Shown: positions 35,090 through 45,410 of the stretch, piece after piece
How the letters are laid out: each line of letters opens with the position of its first letter
How positions within the stretch are numbered: the first letter of the stretch is position 1
Assembly (NCBI RefSeq): GCF_030272615.1
Contig: NC_081408.1
Span: forward strand, 607,275,673-607,339,672
Reading direction: 5' to 3'
Source of the DNA: Cryptomeria japonica
Taxonomy: Eukaryota; Streptophyta; Pinopsida; Cupressales; Cupressaceae
DNA: 64,000 bases
Translations under genes and position numbers: made by a program
Notes under the pieces: generated by a model
Database searches by the model: none
Told to the model about the DNA's origin: nothing
The model's input: the letters and a program-made list of their open reading frames with translations, nothing else

Positions 35090-36629
35090 TGATAACTTAA
35101 CAATGAATGAATAGTACCAAACCAGTACTGAGAGGGGAGGGTGAATCAGTACAGGCAAAAACTCAACCTTAAACCGGTTTGTCAACTAACATTTATGCAC
35201 TGATAGACAAACAACAACATTGGTTGTTCAACAGAGTTCAACTAGAAAAACCCAGTATAACTGAGACAAGCAAAGACCGGTTGACACTTATCTTCTCATA
35301 TAATCTAACTCTTCATTCCCATTTCACCCTAATACATGAACAGGTAATCTACCATCAAAGATGTACATATTACAACAAGATCAACTTGCATCACCACTTA
35401 ATTAGAAAACAAACATAACATCACATGAAGAAAGCATCACACATGACACACACATTTTTCATGTGGAAACCCAACTGGGAAAAAAACCACAATGGGGATA
35501 AATACCCACAAGCTTATTTCTGAACTCTTTAGAAGTCCACTTTGTTAGAAGCCTTGTCCAGTTAAAGACATATATAATAGGTTTTGTTAGGAACCGATCC
35601 TGTTAGGGATCACCCGGTTAAGGGATGGCTACAATACTCGGTTAAGGGTTAAACCCTATTAAGGGTACCTTGTTAGAGGATTTCAAGAGCTCAATAGCTA
35701 AAGGATATCAATGACTTAGTAGCTTCAAGTTACCCTATTAAGGTATTTTCAACAAGCCGGTTAAGGCTACCTTGTTAGGGGATTTCACAACTATTGAAGT
35801 GGTTAGAGATCAACAGGTATATCAATGACCTGATACTAGCACTTAATGCCAATGTAGATCTGCTTAAGCTCCTCTTCACCTTCTGCACTTACACTCTACA
35901 GATATGACTTCTCTCCTCTAGTCTGGCAAGAATCACGTATCTCTTCTCTTAGATACACACACACAACTTTTGCCAACAACTTCTCAAAGAATCACAACAT
36001 CGATCTTATAGGACAACAGACAGGTCGGTAGCATAAACCTTAAACCCTAAAGCTATTAAGTTAAGCAATTCAAATGGTTCAATCCTGACCATTAAACATA
36101 CTGCATTAAATGCAACAGATCTTGAATAAATCTCAAGACATTCTCCATCATTCATTATCCACCAATTTCATGGCGGCTGATAATCCATCACACATTATCA
36201 CAGTTTACAGACTTCACACATTCCCGAGGTAGATAGGGATAGTCTTCCTCATGTAAGATCCTTCATGCACACAAGGCTAATGTGGCAACATGATCTGTTG
36301 TTTGTTATACTGCTAACTCATCACACAAAGATCACCGATTGAGTCACACGGGCTTGAGGTACTCCAACCAGAAATCCTGAAGTGGAAACTACCTACCAAC
36401 TAGTAGTCATACAATGCTTCCATGTGTTGGTTCCCATGACTATATGTCGGTTTTCCTTGACATGCTGGTTCACCTTGACATGCCGGTTCACCTTGAACAA
36501 ATATACCGCTTTACTTTGGCATATATGCCAGTTCTCACATATGTCGGTTCTCTCTTCATATCACATATTGACATCAATGACAACATACAATATCATTATG
36601 TCCTCATACCGGTTCACATAATGCCAACA
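35090..36629 (-). repeat. 5' LTR of element E
   Basis: 1,540 bp. It is longer than the 3' copy because of an extra GGTTCACCTTGACATGCC-type unit near 36470. A TATA-like CCTATAAGATCG on the minus strand lies at about 36003-36013. Confidence 0.93.
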
Positions 36630-36727
36630 CTCATAAGAAGGTTTTATGGAAAGTTCATGAATCTGACCACGAGGCAATACTCGACACAATAGGGGTTAGA
36701 GCCAATCCTGAAGGCTCACTTGATTGA
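36630..36727 (+). pseudogene. Element G gene 1: C-terminal end after copia insertion
   Basis: The frame left at 29177 (MKYHGRPH) continues in phase after one TSD copy as KKVLWKVHESDHEA and ends at TGA 36725-36727. The insertion of E therefore split only the last 30 or so codons of the putative transposase gene. Confidence 0.72.
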
Positions 36728-36779
36728 TTCTACGGTTCAGAGTAGAATGATTTTGAGAATTTTCTATAAATTGTCGATG

Positions 36780-37100
36780 AATTGTTCTATATTCATTTTT
36801 TGTATATATAAATGCCCATGAGCTGATTTTTACAAGTTTAGGGGCATAATTTTGTATATTTAAATGGAATGAGCTGATTTGTATATATGTACATGCCAAA
36901 TTTTGTATATTAAAATGGGGATGAGCTGAATCTCACATATTGTAATGCCAAATTTTGTATAAAAGCCCATGAGATGATTTGTATATTAAAATGGCGATGA
37001 GTTGAATTGTACATATTGTAATGCCAAATTTTGTATAAAATCCCATGATATGATTTGTAAGACATTTTTTTGTATAATCAAATAGCCAAGAGCTAATTTG
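36780..37100 (+). repeat. Minisatellite after gene 1 (element G)
   Basis: Four or five imperfect units combining TGCCAAATTTTGTATA, CCCATGAG(C/A)TGATTTGTA and ATTAAAATGG. It lies just downstream of the gene 1 stop codon, perhaps in the 3' untranslated region. Confidence 0.7.
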
Positions 37101-37319
37101 ACCATATTTAGAGGCAAATTTTTTAATAATATGTGACAATGTTTTGTGACTATTTTGTGTGTCAATGTTTTGTGACTATGTTTTGAGTATATGTGATGTG
37201 TCCCTGGTCAATCATGAGCATTCTTGATTCTTGTATAATCATGGAGAATTATTTGAGTCATTATCAGTTCATAGGGGTCATAAATTGAGACTAGATACAA
37301 TTTGAGCAAAAATTGTCAT

Positions 37320-39275
37320 TATTGTCAAGCAACTTCTACATTGCATCGGTAGGGTATGACACTTGACATTCTGGTGCTTTGGGATGCATTATAGGGGCAT
37401 GCCTATCATAAAACTACCCACCCAGATGCCCTCGTGATGTCGGTTTGTGCACACGACAAACTGAATCAATTCTAGCCAATCCTGCAACTTTGCATTACAT
37501 GCACCTGATGACTTTTGTAGCATGTGAAAAAATGCTACCAATCAAAAATGGCTCCGATTCGTCAAAAATCATGAGAGGAAATTGTAGAGGAGCCTCACAT
37601 GACCCCACGAGTTCAAAAGTATCGACCATATTTTTCTTGGATTGGAAGAAATAGTCCGTCAAGTTTTGCCAATTTTTTGGACTCAGGGCACTTGAGAGAT
37701 CGCACTAGTACGGTATGACTCTCGATGTTTTGGTGCTTTGGGATGCACGAGAGGGGCATTCTTAGTGTAAACCTACCTACCCAGGTATGGTCGCGATGTT
37801 GGTTTGTGCACACGATGAACCGAAGCAATTCTAGCCAATCTTGCAACTTTTCATTGCATGCAATTGATGGTTTTTGGAGCAGACAAAAAAATGCTAAAAA
37901 TTGAAAATGGCTCTAAGTCATCAAAAAATGAGATAGGCCATTGTAGAGAAGCCTCACACGACCCCATGAGATCAAACAGATTGACCATATGTGTCCTTTA
38001 TTTCAAGAAACAATCCATCAAATTTTGACACTTTTTTGGACTTAGGGCACTTGAGAGATCGCACCGATACGGTATGACTCTCAACATTTCGACGCTTTAG
38101 GATGCATGGCAGGGGCATGCCTAGCATAAACTTGCCTAGCCAAATGCGCTTGCGATGTCAGTTTGTGCACACGATGAACCAAATCAATTCTAGCCAATCT
38201 TGCAACTTTTCATTGCATGCAACTAACAGTTTTTGGAGCAGGTAAAAAAATGCTAATAATTGAAAATGGCTTCGATTCATCGAAAATAGAGATAGGCCAT
38301 TATACAAGAACCTCACGCAACCCCATGGGTTCAAACGAATTGACCATATGTGTCTTGGATTTGAAGAAACAGTCCATCAAATTTTGATAATTTTTTGGAC
38401 TCAGGGCACTTGAGAGATCTCACCGATACGATATGACTCTTGACATTCCAATGCTTTGGGATGTATGAAAGGGGCATGCCTAGTGTAAACCTGCCCACTC
38501 AGACATGCTCGTGATGTCTTTTTTTCACACAATGAACCAAATCAATTCTAGCTAATCTTGGAACTTTTCATTGCATGCAACTGATGGTTTTTGGAGCAGG
38601 CGAAAAATGCTAATAATTGAAAATGGCTCCAAGTTGTTGAAAACCGAGATATGTCATTGTAGAGGAGCCTCATGTGACCCCATGAGATCAAACAAATCAA
38701 CCATATGTGTCCTGGATTTGAAGAAACAGTCTGTCAAATTTTGACAATTTTTTGGACTTAGGGCACTTGAGAGATCGCAATGGTACGGTATGACTCTCAA
38801 CATTCTAACACTTTGGGATGCATGACAGGGGTATGCCTAGTGTAAACCTACCCACCCAGACACACTTGCGACGTCAGTTTGTGCACATGATGAACCGAAT
38901 CAATTCTAGCCAATCTTGCAACTTTTCATTGCATGCAATTGATGGTTTTTGGAGCAGGCGAAAAAATGCTAATAATTGAAAATGGCTCTGAGTCGTCCAA
39001 AACTGAGATAGGCCATTGTAGAGGAGCCTCACGCAACCCCATGAGATTAAATGGATTGACCATATGTGTCCTGGATTTAAAGAAACAACTTGTCAAATTT
39101 TGACAATTTTTTGGACTCAAGGCAATTGAGAGATCACACCGGTACAGAATGACGCTCAAGGTTCCGGCACTTTGGGATGCATGATAGGGGCATGCTTAGC
39201 ATAAACTTGCCCACCCAAATGCACTTGAAATGTTGGTTTGTGCACATGATGAACAAAATTTGACCATTGTGAGCA
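37320..39275 (+). repeat. Satellite array, about 358 bp units (element G)
   Basis: The phrase GGACTYAGGGCACTTGAGAG recurs at 37679, 38038, 38397, 38754 and 39113, a spacing of 357-359 bases. A partial first unit starts near 37320 and the last ends near 39275. Each unit also has GTTTGTGCACACGATGAACC and CATTGTAGAGGAGCCTCAC. No coding frame spans units. The array lies between the two convergent genes. Confidence 0.92.
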
Positions 39276-39297
39276 TGAGGGTGCTCTCACACCAAAC

Positions 39298-39585
39298 ACA
39301 TTGTTGTTTATATTCATATTGTTGATTACATATGCAAATATTCATTTAAGTTTATAAAAGGCCAACCACCAAATATAGTGAATACACAATAATTAACTGA
39401 ATACAAGGAGTTTTGTAGGGTTAATTCAACATTTTAGAAATTTTATCAAATCATATTCCACGATTGCAATGTTTAATATCATATATTTTTGTTGTTTATA
39501 TTCATGTTGTTGATAACATATGCAAATATTCATTTAAATTTATAAAAGGACAACCACAAAATACAATGAATACAAAATAATGAAC
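39298..39585 (+). repeat. Direct repeat pair, about 100 bp units (element G)
   Basis: TTGTTGTTTATATTCAT, then ACATATGCAAATATTCATTTAA and TATAAAAGG, occurs at 39302 and 39491. Copies are close to each other but not identical. Confidence 0.7.
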
Positions 39586-39768
39586 TCATTACACATTTAT
39601 TGGATTGAGTATCGATATTTATATATATAAATAAAGGCATGTCTACCAAGTCAATACAAGTATTAGAAAAATGTGGCATATGCCATGTCCAAATCGATAT
39701 ACAATAAAAATGTAGAATATATCTGCATGTATTGGTCATTCTATGACCAAAAATAACACTATATGATC

Positions 39769-42385
39769 CTAAAATTGTGGTGGATCATCAAAATCAAGCC
39801 TCTTTGATGCAGTACGCAGCTCTGTAGATGGCTACAAAACCACAATTCAAAAGCCAAGTTAAAATTCTTTTGTAGAAAATAGTTCACAATTAACAACATA
39901 ACTATGCATTTAACTTTAATTCCTTTGCAATTGAAATGTAGATTACCTCATCGACTAATCTAGGAGCTAATGTCTTTGCTCTCCTCTCCTTGTCACTCTT
40001 AGGAGTCTTCTTGAAGACATACTTAAATGGATCCACGTTATGGCCATACCGCGAAGGGGTCTATCTTAGATTACATGTACAATTAATACAATGTACTAAC
40101 ATAAATATATCAGAAACACTTAAAAGCTATAATATAGAGAACAATGATGTACCTGTGCCTGAGATGCTTCTCCAATGGACTGAGGATGGCTCACCATCGA
40201 TGTAGAAACTATCGCTATTACCTATACAAAAAATGTTCAAAGATTAAATACAATTAATATAATGATAAGTATTAAAGGTCAAAAACAATTAATTTTACAT
40301 ATCAAACAAAAGTGTACCAGATCCTGAGATGCTTCTCTAGTGCAAGGAGGAGGGTATGCCATTGAAAAAATAGGTATGGATATTTCCTGTATGAAAAATT
40401 ATAAGATTATAATATATCACAAGTTCACATGTACGCATGCATCTAATCATGAAATCAAGAAAACAAAGTAGAGATACATACCTCCACCCTCTCTTGATCT
40501 GCGAGCGAATCAGGTGCATTCAACAAATCCACAAAGTTCAATGGCTGCTATACATATAAAATAGACAAAAAAACACTAATCAATCTACAAACCCCAACTA
40601 ATACTTGATTTCAACATTTTCAAACAATTGTAAAACTAAAAATGTATTCAATTACCTTCTTCCCACATTTTGGCATCTTTGAGGAATTCTATTTCATAGG
40701 ACGAGCCCTAAATGCGGAGGGGGTACCCTAAAAAAAAATAACATGAGATATTAGTACAGATAATAAATTAAACATAATTTTAAAAATCTAAAATGAAATG
40801 ACTTGCATATTACATCAAAACAATACATAAAAAGAGTTGTACAAAATATGATACCGCATAGCCTTGTAGGCCAAAATTGATCGCTGAGAGCGTGATGTCA
40901 TCAATCTGGGACATTTCATCCCCTGTCAACACCTACAAACCAGAAATTGGACCAAGCATTAAAGATAATTAGTATATCTTTTATTTTTTTTATTTCAAAG
41001 TGCACTATTCTATTTTAACATGTTAGAAAATTTATACCTCAGGCATCGAAGTTGCAGCTATAGTAACTGGGGGTTGTGTATGGGATACCGTTGCTACATT
41101 CTGAAATGCATATTATTTGTCTCAATTTAAATGGATGTATAAATGAAAATTCATTTATGTAATTACAAATTTAAAGTGACTGATAAATAAAATGTTATGA
41201 ATTCAAATCAATACACTTGTGTCTGTGGCTCATGGGCAAACACCATGTCCATCAACTCATCTATCAGCGTGACATCCTCAATCGTGTGAGCCTGACATCT
41301 ACAACCACAAATCATGTACAGATGATATGAGGATCCATCTGCACTGGCTACATCATCTATCCCCGAGCATATCCCCAAGCAACTAAGAAACATATTCTAG
41401 ATGGGCTCTTTGTCGCCCTCTAATGGCTCATCATCCAATACAATAGGGTGTGCTAATGACATCCCATGTTGGATGATGGCACCAGTCAATGTTGTGGCCA
41501 CCTAAAGAGTCTGTAGCTCCATTGACTCTTTCAGCTTTAATGGGACGACCTGATGCACCTTGAGTTTTGGTGCTAGGGGGCGGCGACTCTCCATGGGTAA
41601 TTGCCTATGGGTTCCAGGTCTATCTTGGGCAGAGCCACCACCTCTACCATGAAACCCTCTCATGTCAAAATAGTTTGGCCGCACATTGAGCACAAACTCA
41701 CAATATATTTTTCTCAAAAAATATAATGGCACCTCATAATTATTACAAGGTGGATCATCAAAGACCATCCACCACCTCTGCCAAAAAATATTCTTCATCT
41801 GTACATTGGTACACCAATGTATGGGAAACCTCTTTGCATTAAGAGGTAATGACTGACCAGTTTTGGGATCAACAAAAAGGGCACATATTTGTTGTTTAGT
41901 AATATTTTTGTTTTTTACTCCATCGTATGATAGCCCATTGGCATAGAATTGATGACACCTATCCCTAAAGCTTCCCCATTTGGTAATTTATGTGGAAACA
42001 ACTATGGCACCACTAGCTAATGTTTCTAGGCTAGTGGTGAGGGATTGATGATGGTCAAGTTCAGAAGTTTTCAATTTAACAATTAGTCTATTGATTTTAG
42101 ATGTATTTTGTCCTAACTAATTAATTAATTCTTCCTGTGTTTCAGGTGTGCAGTCAAAAGGTGGAATTGGGGGTTATTTGTGTTTTCAGGAGGTGCATTT
42201 GGTTGTTCTTGTGGGTTTTCAGGAGGTGCATTTCGTTGTTCTTGTTCTGGATTAGAAGAATATGGTTTTTGAAACAAAAAATGAAAAAACCTAATCAAAA
42301 TTAATGAAATTAAATTCAAAATTTAAAACAAATTGCATAAACCGGAAAGAAAGACAAAAATAAACAAAAAATAACCTTGATCCAT
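39769..42385 (-). pseudogene. Element G gene 2: unrecognised multi-exon gene
   Basis: ATG at 42385 (MDQ). Predicted exons from donor/acceptor sites: 42385-42376, 42246-41217, 41100-41038, 40932-40855, 40727-40656, 40547-40482, 40386-40318, 40221-40153, 40060-39947 and 39831-39769. All ten have GT-AG borders and, apart from the first, phase 0. The predicted protein is about 540 residues. It has an N-terminal repeat NAPPENPQEQPNAPPEN, a globular centre (DRCHQFYANGLSYDGVKN, TKQQICALFVDPKTGQSLP, FWQRWWMVFDD) and an acidic tail ending DFDDPPQF. A few CAG-to-TAG-type stops and one shift near 42165 mark decay. No known domain recognised. By position it could be an accessory transposition protein. 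Confidence 0.62.
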
Positions 42386-42514
42386 AGGTTGGAGGACAAA
42401 TCTAGCACCCCGTTCGCGGTTTAGGAGAGGAAATGGGGAAAACACACTATTCACGGGTAAATGAGACCCAGTTCTTTTTTAAAAACTTTTTTTACTAGGC
42501 AATTTGGATTATTA

Positions 42515-42661
42515 GCACGCACGCACTCATTTTCCTATGGGCAGCACATACGCACTCATTTTCCTAAAAATAGCATGTACATGCTACCTTTTCTAGGCTT
42601 GGCAAGAACAAACCTAAGCGCGTATGCAGGAATTTCAAATTTTAAAACTGCATACGCTCTG
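42515..42661 (-). repeat. Right cluster of CACRTACG-type motifs (element G)
   Basis: Words CACGCACGCACTCAT (42516), CACATACGCACTCAT (42545), CATGTACATGCTACC (42574), GCGCGTATGCAGG (42618) and TGCATACGCTCTG (42649), about 28-44 bases apart. They lie between the gene 2 start and the right TIR. Confidence 0.68.
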
Positions 42662-42705
42662 CTTGTTTTTTCATGTTTTTTTTGGGTGGTGTCCACTTTT
42701 CTGAT

Positions 42706-42727
42706 CACCATCTTTGTGCACATGCCC
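42706..42727 (-). repeat. Right terminal inverted repeat of element G
   Basis: Reads GGGCATGTGCACAAAGATGGTG inward on the minus strand, followed by GTGGACAC. TSD TATA follows at 42728. Confidence 0.85.
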
Positions 42728-43310
42728 TATAATGGAAATGCCTTCGCCCAAGAATATTAGTCAAATGAGAAGTTTGCAGGGCTGTCTTCAATCAATAAGG
42801 CACTTTATATCTCAGCTAGAAGACAAAGCTCAACCCTTCACAAAGGTATTAAGGAAAGGAGTTCAATACAATTGGGATAAAGATTGTGAACAACATCTAA
42901 AACAAATCAAAGATTACCCATATTGATGCCACCGATTCAAGGTAAGCCATTGATTCTATACATATTAGCTACAGATACTTCACTAGGGGCACTTCTGGCA
43001 CAACAGGATGAAAATAAAAAAAGAGAGAGCCATATATTATATTAGTAGAACATTGGTGTCCTATGAAATGAACTACACTATAATAGAAAAATCATGCTTG
43101 GCATTAGTCTTTGCATCACAAAAATTAAGACACTATATGTTAGCACACTCTATTAAGCTAGTAGCTAAGATTTATCCACTCAAATATCTTCTTAGCAAAG
43201 CAACACTCATAGGAAGATTGGCTAAATGGGTCATGGTTCTTACGAAACTTGATATTGAATATGTGGAACATAAAGCCATCCAAGGATAGGTTATTGCAGA
43301 CCAACTTTCT
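42728..43310 (+). pseudogene. RT connection and RNase H (element A)
   Basis: Continues the RT frame after transposon G: MEMPSPKNISQMRSLQG, FISQLEDKAQPFTKVLRKG and YNWDKDCEQHL match the connection region of gypsy RT. After a shift near 42925 the RNase H reads LILYILATDTSLGALLAQQD (first Asp), AIYYISRTLVSYEMNYTIIE (Glu block) and HYMLAHSIKLVAKIYPLKYLLS. It would remove RNA from the RNA-DNA hybrid. Two frame changes break it. Confidence 0.82.
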
Positions 43311-43780
43311 GATGCTCCACTTGAAGATAGTCAACCTCTACATATAGAATTTCTGGATGAATCAATCATGCACCTTACTCAACAATCATGGAAGATGTTC
43401 TTTGATGTGTCTTTCACTCAACATGGTTCTAGTGCTGGAATACTTTTTATTACTCCTAAAAAATATTCAATTCCGTAAGCTTACAAGATTCTCTTCCCTT
43501 GCACAAACAACATTGCAGAATATGAAGCTTTGGTAAACGGGATCAAGCTAGCCATTGAATGGAAAATTGTTGAGTTAAACATCTATGGAGATTCTCAACT
43601 TATTATTAGCCAAATCAATGATCTATATTAGACAAAAGATGAGAAACTAATGCCTTATAAGAGAATGGTGGATGATCTCAAGAAATACTTTACCTTTGTA
43701 TCATTTCAGAAGATCCCCAAGTCAGAAAATAGAGCAGCGGATGCAATGGCCACCTTGGCGTCTATACCATAGCTACAAGA
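43311..43780 (+). pseudogene. Second, archaeal-type RNase H (element A)
   Basis: WKMFFDVSFTQHGSSAGILF carries the first Asp block, with a Val where Gly usually follows (FDGS). NNIAEYEALVNGIKLAIEW has the Glu, YGDSQLIISQIND the next Asp, and SENRAADAMATLASI the last Asp. This RVT_3-type domain between RNase H and integrase is the hallmark of Tat elements. Stops at about 43479 and 43629 break it. Confidence 0.82.
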
Positions 43781-43959
43781 ATCTAATTTTTGCTTTGAAT
43801 TCCTGGTGGAAGAGTTACATTATCCTTCCTATGATTCTCCCAAGTCCTAGATGGTATGTTCTATTATTGGACATGACTCATCTCTCTATAGCCACATTTA
43901 CTCTTACCTGCATGACCAAGTTGTCCCTGCTAATCTTTCTTGAAATGAAAGAAAGGAAC

Positions 43960-45142
43960 CTAATCTGAAGTACATCATGGTATGCCATCATTGCTAATGA
44001 CCTATTTAGGAGAGGTTTAGATAGTACTTTGCTTAGGTGCTTAGAAACTGAGAAGTCTCAATGCGCATTATTCAAGGTTCATGAAGGTGTTTGTGGATCC
44101 CATTCGAACAGTCTTAACTTTAGCACAAAAACTACTAAGGGCTGGCTACTACTAGCCAGACATGGAGAACGAAGCTATAAAATTTTCTAAAACCTGTGAA
44201 AAATGTCAACTACATGGGAACCTTATACATGCTCTAGCAAGGGATCTCATACCCTTTGTTACACATTAGCCCTTTCAACAGTGGGTGTTTGATCTAATTG
44301 GCCAAATATATCCTGCATCATCTAACGGACACAAGTTTATTATAATTTCCATTGAATACTTCACTAAGTGGGTAGAAACGGTTCTGCTCATCAAAGAAAT
44401 CGGTAAATAAGTAGCTCTGTTCATCCTTAATTATATCATCTACAGCTATGGTATACCTTCATCCATTATAACTGACAATGGAGGATAGTTCAAGAACAAA
44501 GATCTAAATGAACTTTGTGAAAAATTCAAAATAAAACAACACTGGTCATCTATGTACTACCCTCAAGGTAATGGACAAGCCAAAGCATCTAACAAGAATC
44601 TATTGACTATCTTACATAGAACAGTAAATAAATCTAGAAAAGATTGGCATCTGCAACTCAATCCTACCCTATGGGCTTATAGAACAAGTATCAGAACACC
44701 TACTAGGGCTACACCTTTTTCTTTGGTGTATGGGTCCAAAGAAATATTACTTATTGAAGTGGAAATACCATATCTAAGAGTTTATTTGGAAGGTCTTGTT
44801 ACTGATGAAGACTATAGAATAGCTAGATTCCAAGAAATCAAATTGTTGTATGAACGTCAGCAAGTGGCGTTTGATCATCTAAGAGCATATCAAAAGAGAA
44901 TGTCTAGAGGTTATAACAAAAAGGTTCGACAATGATAATTTCAGGTTGGTGACCTTGTTTTGAGAGAAAATCCTAAGAATCAATAGTTTCGAGACAACAA
45001 AGGGAAGTTTGAACCCAACTGGCTGGGTTCCTACATCATTACTGCAGCCTTTGGCTCTGGTGCCTATCAACTCTCAACATCAGAAGGCGAACAGCTTCGT
45101 GAATTGATCAACACCCTCCACCTGAAGAAATTCTTTAGCTAA
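43960..45142 (+). pseudogene. Integrase (element A)
   Basis: HHCC zinc domain around VHEGVCGSHS and KTCEKCQLHGN. Core: FQQWVFDLIGQIYPAS (first Asp), SIITDNGG (second Asp), then YYPQGNGQAKASNKNLL, where the third catalytic residue, usually Glu in GQAEASNK, is Lys (AAA at 44582-44584). The tail follows as HLQLNPTLWAYRTSIRTPTRATPFSLVYG and GDLVLRENPKNQ, ending TLHLKKFFS and TAA at 45140. Frameshifts and stops lie in the first half. No chromodomain, which agrees with a Tat-type element. Confidence 0.85.
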
Positions 45143-45177
45143 ATATTCTCTACTTCAACAGCCTATGTAGCTAAACA

Positions 45178-45410
45178 GTCCTGAAGAAATCCAAAAAAAA
45201 TTAGAAAACATCCTGAAGAAATCCTAAAAATCAGAAAAAAGTCCTGAAGAAATCCTAAAAATCAGAAAAAAGTCTTGAAGAAATCCAAAAAAAAAAAAGG
45301 AAAAAAAGGAAAAAAAAAGCAAAAATGCCTTGGTGAAAACTTGGTAAACAAGCACCTTGGTAAAAAAACAATGAATCTTTGCCAAGCAGGTGAAAACCTA
45401 GCAAATAGGT
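45178..45410 (+). repeat. 31-bp tandem repeat, A-rich run and GAAAACC motifs (element A)
   Basis: Units GTCCTGAAGAAATCCTAAAA continue to 31 bp, three to four copies (45178-45290). Next comes an A-rich run and the paired phrase GGTGAAAACYTRGYAAAYA (about 45335 and 45391). The same parts occur in element B on the minus strand. Confidence 0.8.

Larger units (their letters stand above)
29178..36629 (-). mobile_element. Element E: nearly complete Ty1/copia retrotransposon
   Basis: LTRs 29178-30678 and 35090-36629 have TG...CA ends, with a perfect 5-bp TSD CTCAT (29173-29177, 36630-36634). On the minus strand the order is 5' LTR, PBS, Gag, protease, integrase, RT, RNase H, PPT, 3' LTR. Integrase before RT defines the copia order. 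Only a handful of stops (mostly CAG to TAG) and frameshifts break the polyprotein. The LTRs differ by many transitions and a repeated CACCTTGACATGCCGGTT unit, so the insertion is not recent. Confidence 0.95.
21403..42727 (+). mobile_element. Element G: 21.3 kb DNA transposon with TIRs and two convergent genes
   Basis: Inserted in the RT of element A; the host frame reads on across the site once G and one TATA are removed. The TSD is TATA at 21399-21402 and 42728-42731. The left end GGGTAAGTGCACAAAGATGG and the right end (read inward on the minus strand) GGGCATGTGCACAAAGATGG agree at 18 of 20 bases. A further shared GTGGACAC follows at slightly different spacing. Contents: putative transposase gene (+), multi-exon gene 2 (minus), subterminal motif clusters, satellites, and the later copia element E. 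Without E it is about 13.9 kb. The superfamily is not settled: a 4-bp TSD and GGG end would be compatible with Sola-like elements. Confidence 0.85.

Noticed and set aside
29178-36629. Possible autonomous, active copia
   Set aside because: Several stops, a frameshift in integrase and clearly diverged LTRs show it is not active.
37320-39275. CRISPR-like regular array
   Set aside because: Units are 358 bp and differ along their whole length, with no short repeat/unique spacer pattern; a plant satellite.
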